This document shows, piece after piece, positions 5,496 to 11,843 of a stretch of DNA of 11,843 nucleotides (the stretch's first letter is position 1; every line of letters starts with the position of its first letter). Both the position numbers and the translations under genes were made by a program. The notes beneath the pieces are model-generated. The model ran no database searches and was not told the origin of the DNA. It saw only the letters and a program-made list of their open reading frames with translations. The stretch is taken from NCBI GenBank assembly GCA_035540955.1, contig DATLFP010000053.1, positions 1-11,843 of the forward strand, written 5' to 3'. Source of the DNA: DATLFP01 sp035540955 (GTDB lineage: Bacteria; Actinomycetota; Acidimicrobiia; Acidimicrobiales; CADCSY01).

Positions 5496-7286
5496 TCAGC
5501 GGGCGGCGAGGCCGCCGGACCAGGAGGCGAAGAGGTCGGCGTAGGCCCCGCCCTTGGCGACGAGCTCGTCGTGGGGGCCGATCTCGACCAGAAGCCCGTC
5601 CTGCACGACCGCCACCCGGTCGCAGCGCTGCGCCGTCGACAGGCGATGAGCGATGACGAGGGACGTCCGGCCCTCCATCAACCGCTCGAGCGCCCGCTCG
5701 ACGAGCAGCTCGGTGCCGGGGTCGAGGGAGGACGTCGCCTCGTCGAGCACGAGCACCTGCGGGTCGACCAGCGCCGCCCGTGCCAGCGACACCAGCTGCT
5801 TCTCCCCCGCCGAGAACCGCGAGCCCCGCTCCTGCACCTCGGTGTCGAGACCCTCGGGCAACGACAGGAACCGGTGCTCGATCCCGAGCGCCCCCAGCGC
5901 GGCCCGCACGTCGTCGTCGGTGGCGTCACCCCGGGCGATGCGGATGTTCTCGCCGATCGTGGCGTTGAACAGGAAGCCCTCCTGCGGCACGACCACGATC
6001 CGGCGGCGCAGCTCGGCGATCGAGACGTCGCGGAGATCGACGTCGCCGAGCAGCACCCGGCCCTCGGTCGGGTCGTAGAGGCGGGCCATCAGCTTGGCGA
6101 GCGTCGACTTCCCCGCGCCGGTCGGACCGACGAGCGCCAGCCGCTCGCCCTCGTCGACCTCGAGCGACACGTCGCGCAGCACCGGCGGGCCGCCGGCGTA
6201 CGCGAAGGACACGTTCTCGACCACGATCCGGCTCGACGATCCGAGATGCGACGGTTCGGCCGGGTCGGGCACGTCGATGGGCGTGTCGAGCAGCCTGTAG
6301 AGCTTGTTGAGGGCGGCGCCCGCCGACTGCACGAGGTTGAACAGCTGGCTCAGCTGCTGGATGGGCTCGAACAGGTTCGAGAGGAGGAGGATGAAGGCGG
6401 CGACGGTGCCGATGGTGACGTCGCCCTGGTGCACGAGGTAGCCGCCCACGCCGACCACGGCGCCGGTGGTCCACACCGAGGACAGGTCGATGACGGGCAG
6501 GTACCAGGCGGAGATCTTCACCGACCGCATGTGGGAGTCGAACAGCTCGCGGTTCGTCGAGCCGAACCGGTCGGCCTCGACCTCCTCCCGGCCGAAGGCC
6601 TGGATGACCCGGACGCCGGCGATGCCCTCCTGCAGGTTCGACAGCGTCTGGCCGATGCGGTTGCGCACGTCGAGGTAGGCCCGGTTGGAGTCGCGCTGGA
6701 ACTTCACCGATGCGACCAGCACGAACGGCACGGCGATGAGGCACACCAGGCTGAGCTGCCACGAGAGGGCGACGAGCAGGCCGAGGCTGAACACGAGCAG
6801 GAGTCCGTTGCTCACGAACATGAGCAGGCCCATCTGCACGAGCTCGGACAGCGAGTCGACGTCGCTCGTCATCCGGGAGACGATCACGCCCGCCTTCTCC
6901 CGGTCGTAGAACGGCATCGACAGCTTCTGCAGCTTGTCGAAGACGGTGAGGCGCAGGTCGCGCAGGAAGTGCTCGCCGATCCGGTTGATGAGCACGATCT
7001 GCGCCCGGTAGACGACGTAGGCGACGGCCGCCACCCCCACATAGAGCCCGATGGCGAGGTTGAGGGCGCCGGTGTCGCGGTCGCGCAGGCCCTGGTCGAT
7101 CGCGTAGCGCACCAGGGCGGGGCCGGCGAGCACGGTGCCCGTCCACACCATGACGACCAGCCCGGCCAGCCACATCTGCTTGCGGTACGGCCGCAGCCGG
7201 CGGAACGTCCGGCGGATGACGTGCGCCGCCTCGCCGCGGTCGAGCCGCTCGTCCTCCTCGACACCACCCGCCATCCACATGCCCAT
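5496..7286 (-). CDS. Heterodimeric ABC exporter subunit with the catalytic Walker B (ABC2)
   Basis: 596-residue half-transporter: a six-helix exporter-type membrane domain (about 35-325) fused to an ATPase domain (about 353-590). ATPase motifs: Walker A GPTGAGKST at 387-395, Q-loop Gln435, signature FSAGE at 491-495 (degenerate; consensus LSGGQ), Walker B VLVLDE with catalytic Glu516, D-loop SSLD, H-loop His547. A canonical Walker B with a degenerate signature is the pattern of one partner in asymmetric exporters such as TM287/288 or LmrCD. Its partner is the gene upstream. The ATG at 7286 shares a base with the partner's stop (TGATG), implying coupled translation; in-frame ATGs at 7280 and 7274 are alternatives. 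A longer in-frame reading to 8843 is a shadow over the partner gene. The exported substrate (drug, lipid or peptide) cannot be told from sequence. Confidence 0.93.
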   Translation of the reverse strand: MGMWMAGGVEEDERLDRGEAAHVIRRTFRRLRPYRKQMWLAGLVVMVWTGTVLAGPALVRYAIDQGLRDRDTGALNLAIGLYVGVAAVAYVVYRAQIVLINRIGEHFLRDLRLTVFDKLQKLSMPFYDREKAGVIVSRMTSDVDSLSELVQMGLLMFVSNGLLLVFSLGLLVALSWQLSLVCLIAVPFVLVASVKFQRDSNRAYLDVRNRIGQTLSNLQEGIAGVRVIQAFGREEVEADRFGSTNRELFDSHMRSVKISAWYLPVIDLSSVWTTGAVVGVGGYLVHQGDVTIGTVAAFILLLSNLFEPIQQLSQLFNLVQSAGAALNKLYRLLDTPIDVPDPAEPSHLGSSSRIVVENVSFAYAGGPPVLRDVSLEVDEGERLALVGPTGAGKSTLAKLMARLYDPTEGRVLLGDVDLRDVSIAELRRRIVVVPQEGFLFNATIGENIRIARGDATDDDVRAALGALGIEHRFLSLPEGLDTEVQERGSRFSAGEKQLVSLARAALVDPQVLVLDEATSSLDPGTELLVERALERLMEGRTSLVIAHRLSTAQRCDRVAVVQDGLLVEIGPHDELVAKGGAYADLFASWSGGLAAR

Positions 7287-9031
7287 CAGGCCGTCTCGAG
7301 GGCGGAGGCGAGCACCTCGCGGTAGCGCTCGTTGGTGGCCAGCAAGCCGTCGTGGGTGCCGGTGGCGACGACCCGGCCCTCGTCGATGAGCACAACGCGG
7401 TCGGCGAGGGCGATGGTGGCGGGACGGTGGGCGATGACGATCGTCGTGCGCCCCTCCATGACCTCGTTCAGCGCGTCGCGGATCTCGTGCTCCTTGGTGG
7501 GGTCGACCGAGGACGTGGCGTCGTCGAGGATCAGGACGCGCGGGTCGGCGAGGATGGCCCGGGCGATGGCGATGCGCTGGCGCTGCCCCCCGGACAGCGA
7601 GAACCCCCGCTCGCCGATCTCGGTGTCGTAGCCCTCGGGCAGCCGGAGGATGAAGTCGTGGGCGCCGGACAGTCGAGCGGCCCGCTCGACGGCGGCCCGA
7701 TCGGCGTCGGGATCGGCGAAGGCGATGTTGTCGGTGACGCTGCCGCTGAACAGGAACGTGTCCTCGAACACCATGCCGACCGCCCGCCGCAGGTCGCGGA
7801 TGCGCACGTCGCGGACGTCGATCCCGTCGATCGTGATGCAACCGCCGGCGATGTCGTAGAACCGGGGGATCAGCCGGGCGATCGTGGTCTTGCCGCTCCC
7901 GGTGGCACCCACCACCGCCACCGACGTGCCCGCCTCGATGTGCAGGTCGAGACCGTCGAGCACCGGATGCAGCTGGGCCTCGCTGTAGCCGAAGGTCACC
8001 TGCTCGAAGCGCACCTCCCCGGGACCCGGGGGCAGCGGGACGGCGTCGGCGGCGTCGACGATCTCGGGCTCGGTGTCGAGGAGCGCGGCGACCCGCTCGG
8101 CCGCGGCGACCGACCGCTGCCACTGGGCGATGATCTGGCCCAGCATCCGGAGCGGCCAGATGAGCATGACCACGTAGACGTTGAAGGCCACCAGCTCGCC
8201 GATGGTGAGGGCCCCCGCCAGCACCTGGTGGCCGCCGTAGCCGAGCACCAGGACGAGGCCGAAGTTGGGGATCAGCTCGGTGGCCGGCAGGAAGCGGGCC
8301 CGAACCCCGGCGGCCCGGATCGACGCGCCGTACACGTCGTCGGCCTCGACCCGGAGGCGCTCGGCCTGGATGGGCTCGGCGCCGAAGCCCTTGACCACCC
8401 GCACGCCGGCCACCGACTCCTCGACCACGCCGGCGAGCTGGGCCGACTCCTCCTGGATGGCCATGACCTCGGGGTGGAGGGCCTCGGAGAACCGCTTGCC
8501 GAGCATGTTCACGAACGGCAGGCCGCCGAGGGCGAGCACGGTCAGGAGGGGGTTGATCAGCAGCAGGATGACCGTGGCCGCCACCACCTGGATGAAGTTG
8601 CCGACCGTCATCGGGATCATCACGACGAACGACTGCACCTGCTGCAGGTCGGTGTTGGCCCTGCTCATGAGCTGGCCGGTGGCGGCGGTGTCGTGGAAGG
8701 CGAAGTGCAGTCGCTGGATGTGGGCGTAGATGCGGTCGCGCAGCGACGCCTCGCACCACCGGGCCTCCCGGAAGGCGAAGTAGCGGCGGAAGCCCTGGCC
8801 GACCGCCGACACCAGACCGAGGGCGCCGATGACCAGCGTCCACCGCAGCAGCGCATCACCGTCGTCGGCCTCGATGCCGCGGTCGATGGCGACCTGGACC
8901 ACCTTGGGGACGCTGACCTTCGCCGCCGACCACAGCAGGCTGATCAGCACGCCGATGGAGACCCCGACGAGCTGGGTGCGCAGCTGCGACGTGAGCAGGG
9001 TCCTTCCCCTGCTCTTGGTCGTCGCCTCCAC
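7286..9031 (-). CDS. Heterodimeric ABC exporter subunit with the degenerate Walker B (ABC1)
   Basis: 581-residue half-transporter with a membrane domain (about 20-315) and an ATPase domain (about 338-575). ATPase motifs: Walker A GATGSGKTT at 375-383, signature LSGGQ at 479-483 (canonical), Walker B VLILDD with Asp504 in place of the catalytic Glu, H-loop His535. The Q-loop position reads VFEDTFLF, with Glu423 where Gln is usual. In the dimer its Walker sites pair with the degenerate FSAGE of ABC2 to give the non-hydrolytic site, while its LSGGQ completes the active site on ABC2; the motifs of the two genes complement each other exactly. The GTG start at 9031 is supported by GGGGGGAG five bases upstream. 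It is the first gene of the exporter operon, 82 bases after the diguanylate cyclase gene, and that gap holds possible operator repeats. Confidence 0.93.
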   Translation of the reverse strand: MEATTKSRGRTLLTSQLRTQLVGVSIGVLISLLWSAAKVSVPKVVQVAIDRGIEADDGDALLRWTLVIGALGLVSAVGQGFRRYFAFREARWCEASLRDRIYAHIQRLHFAFHDTAATGQLMSRANTDLQQVQSFVVMIPMTVGNFIQVVAATVILLLINPLLTVLALGGLPFVNMLGKRFSEALHPEVMAIQEESAQLAGVVEESVAGVRVVKGFGAEPIQAERLRVEADDVYGASIRAAGVRARFLPATELIPNFGLVLVLGYGGHQVLAGALTIGELVAFNVYVVMLIWPLRMLGQIIAQWQRSVAAAERVAALLDTEPEIVDAADAVPLPPGPGEVRFEQVTFGYSEAQLHPVLDGLDLHIEAGTSVAVVGATGSGKTTIARLIPRFYDIAGGCITIDGIDVRDVRIRDLRRAVGMVFEDTFLFSGSVTDNIAFADPDADRAAVERAARLSGAHDFILRLPEGYDTEIGERGFSLSGGQRQRIAIARAILADPRVLILDDATSSVDPTKEHEIRDALNEVMEGRTTIVIAHRPATIALADRVVLIDEGRVVATGTHDGLLATNERYREVLASALETA

Positions 9032-9061
9032 CCTCGCTCCCCCCGTCGTCGGACGGCGCTG

Positions 9062-9067
9062 AGGTTA
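9062..9067 (-). promoter_or_regulatory. Candidate -10 box of the ABC exporter operon
   Basis: TAACCT on the minus strand fits TANNNT, 31 bases ahead of the GTG at 9031, and overlaps the first GGTNACC repeat. No clear -35 is visible. This would give the exporter pair its own promoter separate from the upstream cyclase gene. Confidence 0.35.
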
Positions 9068-9118
9068 CCGTCAGGTGACGGGCGGCCCGAAGCCAGTTAC
9101 CGGCGCGGCGAGGTCACC
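9063..9118. repeat. Cluster of four GGTNACC-like near-palindromes upstream of the ABC exporter
   Basis: GGTTACC at 9063-9069, GGTGACG at 9074-9080, AGTTACC at 9095-9101 and GGTCACC at 9112-9118. The first three start 11 and 21 bases apart, about one and two helical turns. A perfect inverted repeat ccgtca-gg-tgacgg (9068-9081) links the first two, and GTTACCG recurs at 9064-9070 and 9096-9102. The first copy overlaps the candidate -10 box and the last overlaps the cyclase stop codon. This layout is what an operator for a dimeric repressor could look like; no regulator gene is in the window to pair with it. Confidence 0.4.
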
Positions 9119-10718
9119 GCCGGCTGAGGTGGGCCCGCTTGGCCCGGTACATGTCGCGGTCGGCGGCCGCGACCACCGCGTCAGCGTCCGCACCGGCGTC
9201 CCCGCACCAGGTCGTGCCGATGCTGCAGCGGGTGGCGACCAGCGACCCGGCCACCTCCACCGGCTGCTCGAAGGCGCGAGCGAGGCGCTCGGCGACGGCG
9301 GCCGCCCCCGAGGCCGCCGCGACACCAGGAACGACCACGAGGAACTCGTCGCCGCCGATCCGGCCCACGACGTCGGAGCCCCGCACGGCGGCGAGCAGGC
9401 GCTTCGACACCGCCCGCAGGAGCTCGTCGCCGGCGCGGTGGCCGAGGGCGTCGTTGACCGACTTGAACCCGTCGAGGTCGAGGAATGCCACGACGGTTCC
9501 CGGCGAGCCCTCCCCATGCGTCGCGAGGGCGCGCTCCAGCACGTCCATGACCGCCGGTCGGTTCAGGCAGCCGGTGAGCTCGTCGGTGGTCGCCCGCCGG
9601 AGCAGCTCGCGCCGCAGCTCGGCCGCCTCGGTCACGTCGGCGACCGTGATGACAGCGCCGGCGGGCGCGCCGGACTCGTCGGTCAGGGCGCGGAGCGCCA
9701 CGGCGAACCGCTGCTCCCGGCGAGGCCCGACGACCGGGGCGGTGTAGCGGACCTCGAGGTCGCTGTCGGCGCCGCGGTGGAGGAGCGCGTCGATCGCCTC
9801 CTCGACCGAGGGCCGGTCGGCGGGGACCACACCGACGAGGTGCTCGGCGATGGTGCCGGCGGGCGGCACCCCGATCAGCGAGCAGAACCGGTCGTTCGTG
9901 TAGAGGATCCGCCCCTCGAGGTCGACGTGGAGCACGCCCACCGGCAGCGCGTCGGCGAGCCGGGCCAGCAGCTGCTCGCGCTGGCGCAGCGCTTCCATCG
10001 TCGCCCGCTGGTCGGCGATGTCGATCATCTCGGCCTCGACCACGCGTCGGTCGGGATCGTCGAGATGGTTGTGGTTCGTGACCTCCATCCAGAGCCACGA
10101 GCCGTCCTTGCGCCGGTGCCGTCCCTGCCATCGCGTCGCCGCGCCCGGCCGCCCGAGCATCTCGATCCAGCTGTCGACGGCGCGCTCCTGATCGTCGGGG
10201 TGCACGAGGTCGAGCGACTTGAAGCCCTGCAAGTCGTCCTGGGTCCAGCCCAGGACCTCGGTGATCTCGGGGTCCGCATCCAGGATGACCGCCACCTCGT
10301 CCTTGCGCAGCCGCACCGTGCGTGACGGCAGGGGGACGTGCTCGCGCAGCCGGTCGATCGCCACGCCCTCGGGATCGGCGATCACGTCGAGGAGCCCGAG
10401 GAACGTCCCGTGCCGGTGCCGGAGGTCGACCAGGTGCATGACGGCCGAGCCGCCGTCGCGGAGCCGCACGACGGCGTTCGCGGCGCCCACCTCCTTGGCC
10501 CGTTCCCAGGTGTCGATCACCGTGATCCGGTCCGGCGTCTCGACGAGCTCGAGCGCCGATCGGGCCTGCATGACGTGATGCTCCCCGAGCGGCATGCTGT
10601 GCGGCATCGCGACGAAGAGCCCCTCGGCGTTGATCGCCGCGACGAGGCCATCAGGGTGACGTTCGAGGAGGGAGGCCGCGGCCGTCTCCAGTGCGCCGTC
10701 ATCGATCCGCTGGGCCAT
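9114..10718 (-). CDS. Soluble PAS-GGDEF diguanylate cyclase
   Basis: 534 residues, no signal peptide or membrane segment, so a cytosolic sensor making cyclic di-GMP from two GTP. The C-terminal cyclase domain (about 368-530) opens with TDELTGCLNR, has FLDLDGFKSVND (412-423), GHRAGD (426-431) and an intact GGDEF at 455-459. RGSD at 446-449, five residues before GGDEF, is the classic RxxD inhibitory site, so product feedback is expected. Two PAS domains precede it, about 130-240 (GRHRRKDGSWLWMEV) and 247-365 (DALPVGVLHVDLEGRILYTN). Residues 15-115 look like a third, divergent PAS-like unit (HPDGLVAAINAEGLFV). No EAL domain follows. The ATG at 10718 is chosen because AAGGAGG lies five bases upstream; the frame stays open to 11261, but that part is antisense to oligopeptidase B. 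Transcribed divergently from that gene. Confidence 0.94.
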   Translation of the reverse strand: MAQRIDDGALETAAASLLERHPDGLVAAINAEGLFVAMPHSMPLGEHHVMQARSALELVETPDRITVIDTWERAKEVGAANAVVRLRDGGSAVMHLVDLRHRHGTFLGLLDVIADPEGVAIDRLREHVPLPSRTVRLRKDEVAVILDADPEITEVLGWTQDDLQGFKSLDLVHPDDQERAVDSWIEMLGRPGAATRWQGRHRRKDGSWLWMEVTNHNHLDDPDRRVVEAEMIDIADQRATMEALRQREQLLARLADALPVGVLHVDLEGRILYTNDRFCSLIGVPPAGTIAEHLVGVVPADRPSVEEAIDALLHRGADSDLEVRYTAPVVGPRREQRFAVALRALTDESGAPAGAVITVADVTEAAELRRELLRRATTDELTGCLNRPAVMDVLERALATHGEGSPGTVVAFLDLDGFKSVNDALGHRAGDELLRAVSKRLLAAVRGSDVVGRIGGDEFLVVVPGVAAASGAAAVAERLARAFEQPVEVAGSLVATRCSIGTTWCGDAGADADAVVAAADRDMYRAKRAHLSRR

Positions 10719-10723
10719 GTTCC

Positions 10724-10730
10724 CCTCCTT
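10724..10730 (-). promoter_or_regulatory. Strong Shine-Dalgarno fixing the diguanylate cyclase start
   Basis: AAGGAGG on the minus strand, five bases before the ATG at 10718. It rules out the much longer in-frame reading toward 11261. Confidence 0.8.
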
Positions 10731-10749
10731 GCGCGGCCCCGGAACGGCC

Positions 10750-10775
10750 ACTACCGGCCTATCGGTGCCGAAACC
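10750..10775 (-). promoter_or_regulatory. Possible stress-sigma-type promoter for the diguanylate cyclase
   Basis: On the minus strand GGTTT (10775-10771) is followed after 14 bases by CGGTAGT (10756-10750), close to the SigF/SigB-type pattern GTTT-N14-16-GGGTAT of actinobacteria but with mismatches in the -10 part. A start near 10743 would give a leader of about 25 bases containing the Shine-Dalgarno. Tentative. Confidence 0.25.
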
Positions 10776-10818
10776 GCTCCTCCTGAGCCCAAACGGACCG
10801 GATCCTCGTCGCGGGCCG

Positions 10819-10824
10819 TAGTTT
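10819..10824 (+). promoter_or_regulatory. Candidate -10 box for a leaderless oligopeptidase B transcript
   Basis: TAGTTT matches TANNNT and ends eight bases before the ATG at 10833. There is no Shine-Dalgarno there. The spacing equals that before the gene at 3170. Confidence 0.4.
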
Positions 10825-10832
10825 CTGGATCC

Positions 10833-11843
10833 ATGAGTCCCCCGGAGGCGAAGCGCATCCCGGTCGTCCGCGAGCGGCACGGCGACGTCGTCGTCGACGA
10901 CTACGCCTGGCTGTGCGTGAAGGACGACCCCGACGTGCTCGCCTACCTCGAGGCCGAGAACGCCCACACCGAGGAGGAGCTCGCCGGGACCAAGGAGCTC
11001 CAGGCGCAGCTCTTCGAGGAGATCCGGGCCCGGATCCAGGAGACCGACCTGTCGGTCCCCACTCGCAAGGGGCCCTGGTGGTGGTACAGCAAGACCGAGG
11101 AGGGCAAGCAGTACGGGATCTCGGCCCGCAAGCCGGTGACCGACCCGGACGAGCTCGAGCCGGCCGCGTCGGCGGCGGAGCAGATCCTGCTCGACCAGAA
11201 CATCGAGGCGGGCGACGGCGACTACTTCGCCCTCGGCGCCTTCGACACGTCGCCCGATCACAACCTGTTGGCGTGGTCAGCCGATCGGAACGGCAGCGAG
11301 CTGTACGAGATGCGCTTCCGCGACCTGCGCACCGGCGAGGACCTCCCCGACGTGATCGAGGGCACGTACTACGGCACGGCGTGGGCCGCCGACTCGAAGA
11401 CGTTCTTCTACACCCGGCCCGATGCCGCCATGCGCCCCCACCAGGTGTGGCGTCACGTGCTCGGCACGCCGGCGGGCGACGACGTCCTCGTGATGCAGGA
11501 GGACGACGAGCGGTTCTTCCTGGGCATCGGCACGACGAAGGACGAGCGCTTCCTCGTGCTCGACCTCGGGAGCAAGGTCACCTCCGAGGTGTGGATCCTC
11601 GAGACCGACGACCCCACGGGCGAGTTCCGGGTCGTGCAGCCCCGCGAGCAGGAGGTCGAGTACGGGATCGAGCACCACGGGTCGCGGTTCTTCATCGTCA
11701 CGAACGCCGACGGGGCCGAGAACTTCAAGCTGATGGAGGCGCCCGACGCCACTCCCGGCCGCGAGCACTGGACGGAGGTGATCGCCCACCGTCCCGACGT
11801 GAAGCTCGCCGGCATCGACGTCTTCGCCGACCACCTCGTCCTG
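10833..11843 (+). CDS. ptrB: Oligopeptidase B (S9 family serine peptidase), N-terminal half
   Basis: 337 codons stay open to the window edge; a full protein would be roughly 680-710 residues, so this is the N-terminal part and beta-propeller, and the Ser-Asp-His catalytic domain lies outside. Oligopeptidase B is a cytosolic serine peptidase cutting short peptides after Arg or Lys. Recognition rests on RIPVVRERHGDVVVDDYAWL (8-27), DPDVLAYLEAEN (32-43), RIQETDLSVP, WWWYSKTEEGKQY, MRFRDLRTGEDLP, HQVWRHVLGTPAGDDVLVMQ and EVEYGIEHHGSRFF, which follow E. coli PtrB block by block (for example PYQVWRHAIGTPASQDKLI, from memory). Residues 26-29 read WLCV where the family usually has WLRD. ATG at 10833 has no Shine-Dalgarno. 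Divergent from the cyclase gene, sharing a 114-base gap. Confidence 0.92.
   Translation, partial: MSPPEAKRIPVVRERHGDVVVDDYAWLCVKDDPDVLAYLEAENAHTEEELAGTKELQAQLFEEIRARIQETDLSVPTRKGPWWWYSKTEEGKQYGISARKPVTDPDELEPAASAAEQILLDQNIEAGDGDYFALGAFDTSPDHNLLAWSADRNGSELYEMRFRDLRTGEDLPDVIEGTYYGTAWAADSKTFFYTRPDAAMRPHQVWRHVLGTPAGDDVLVMQEDDERFFLGIGTTKDERFLVLDLGSKVTSEVWILETDDPTGEFRVVQPREQEVEYGIEHHGSRFFIVTNADGAENFKLMEAPDATPGREHWTEVIAHRPDVKLAGIDVFADHLVL

Noticed and set aside
5502..5516. ggcggc-gag-gccgcc hairpin as a terminator after ABC2
   Set aside because: It lies inside the last ABC2 codons, has no T-run, and the next gene on the same strand starts 39 bases later.
5229..7325. 698-residue plus-strand ORF opposite ABC2
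   Set aside because: His/Asp/Gln/Arg-rich antisense shadow, typical of high-GC3 genes read backwards.
7289..8843. N-terminal extension of ABC2, giving a 1115-residue protein
   Set aside because: The added part is the wrong frame of ABC1 and is Arg/Pro/Gly-rich; the real ABC2 start is at 7286, coupled to the ABC1 stop.
10798..10832. Two GGATCC palindromes in the divergent gap (10798-10803, 10827-10832) as an operator
   Set aside because: Six-base palindromes are common at this GC content and no extended symmetry surrounds them.
10719..11261. N-terminal extension of the diguanylate cyclase
   Set aside because: It is antisense to oligopeptidase B and the intergenic gap, and a strong Shine-Dalgarno precedes the ATG at 10718.
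11277..11834. 185-residue minus-strand ORF near the right edge
   Set aside because: Shadow opposite the open oligopeptidase B frame, which matches its family block by block.

Overview
The window is high-GC, gene-dense bacterial DNA with strong G/C third-position bias, so long antisense shadow ORFs are abundant. Gene content (SUF Fe-S operon, heterodimeric ABC exporter, SsuD-like flavin monooxygenase, oligopeptidase B, PAS-GGDEF protein) and protein sequence style suggest an actinobacterium, most likely of the Acidimicrobiia. That placement is inference from sequence alone. No rRNA, tRNA, IS element, CRISPR array or phage gene was found; this looks like ordinary chromosome.

Layout. (1) Positions 1-3064, minus strand: a SUF iron-sulfur assembly operon read right to left, sufB, then a small four-cysteine protein of unknown function, then sufD, then the first codons of another gene that leaves the window (perhaps a Rieske-type ferredoxin). 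A 118-base gap between the small gene and sufD holds a perfect GC hairpin. (2) Positions 3065-3169: divergent promoter region. (3) Positions 3170-4593, plus strand: an SsuD-like LLM-class flavin monooxygenase, then a short glyoxalase/VOC-fold protein. (4) Positions 4446-5456, minus strand: a DUF1385 (YqhQ-type) membrane protein whose 3' end runs 148 bases antisense into the VOC gene. (5) Positions 5496-9031, minus strand: two half-transporters of one heterodimeric ABC exporter, joined by a TGATG stop/start overlap, with complementary degenerate ATPase motifs. The 82-base gap upstream holds a cluster of GGTNACC-like repeats that could be an operator. (6) Positions 9114-10718, minus strand: a soluble PAS-PAS-PAS(?)-GGDEF diguanylate cyclase with intact active and inhibitory sites. 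(7) Positions 10719-10832: divergent intergenic region. (8) Position 10833 to the end, plus strand: the N-terminal half of oligopeptidase B.

How it works together: SufB and SufD form the scaffold complex (with SufC, expected just outside) that builds Fe-S clusters. The four-cysteine protein lies between the two scaffold genes and is the best candidate here for an undescribed component. The exporter, DUF1385 protein, cyclase and peptidase are housekeeping or accessory functions without an obvious shared pathway. Several plus-strand genes lack a Shine-Dalgarno sequence but have a TANNNT hexamer eight bases before the ATG, which suggests leaderless transcripts.
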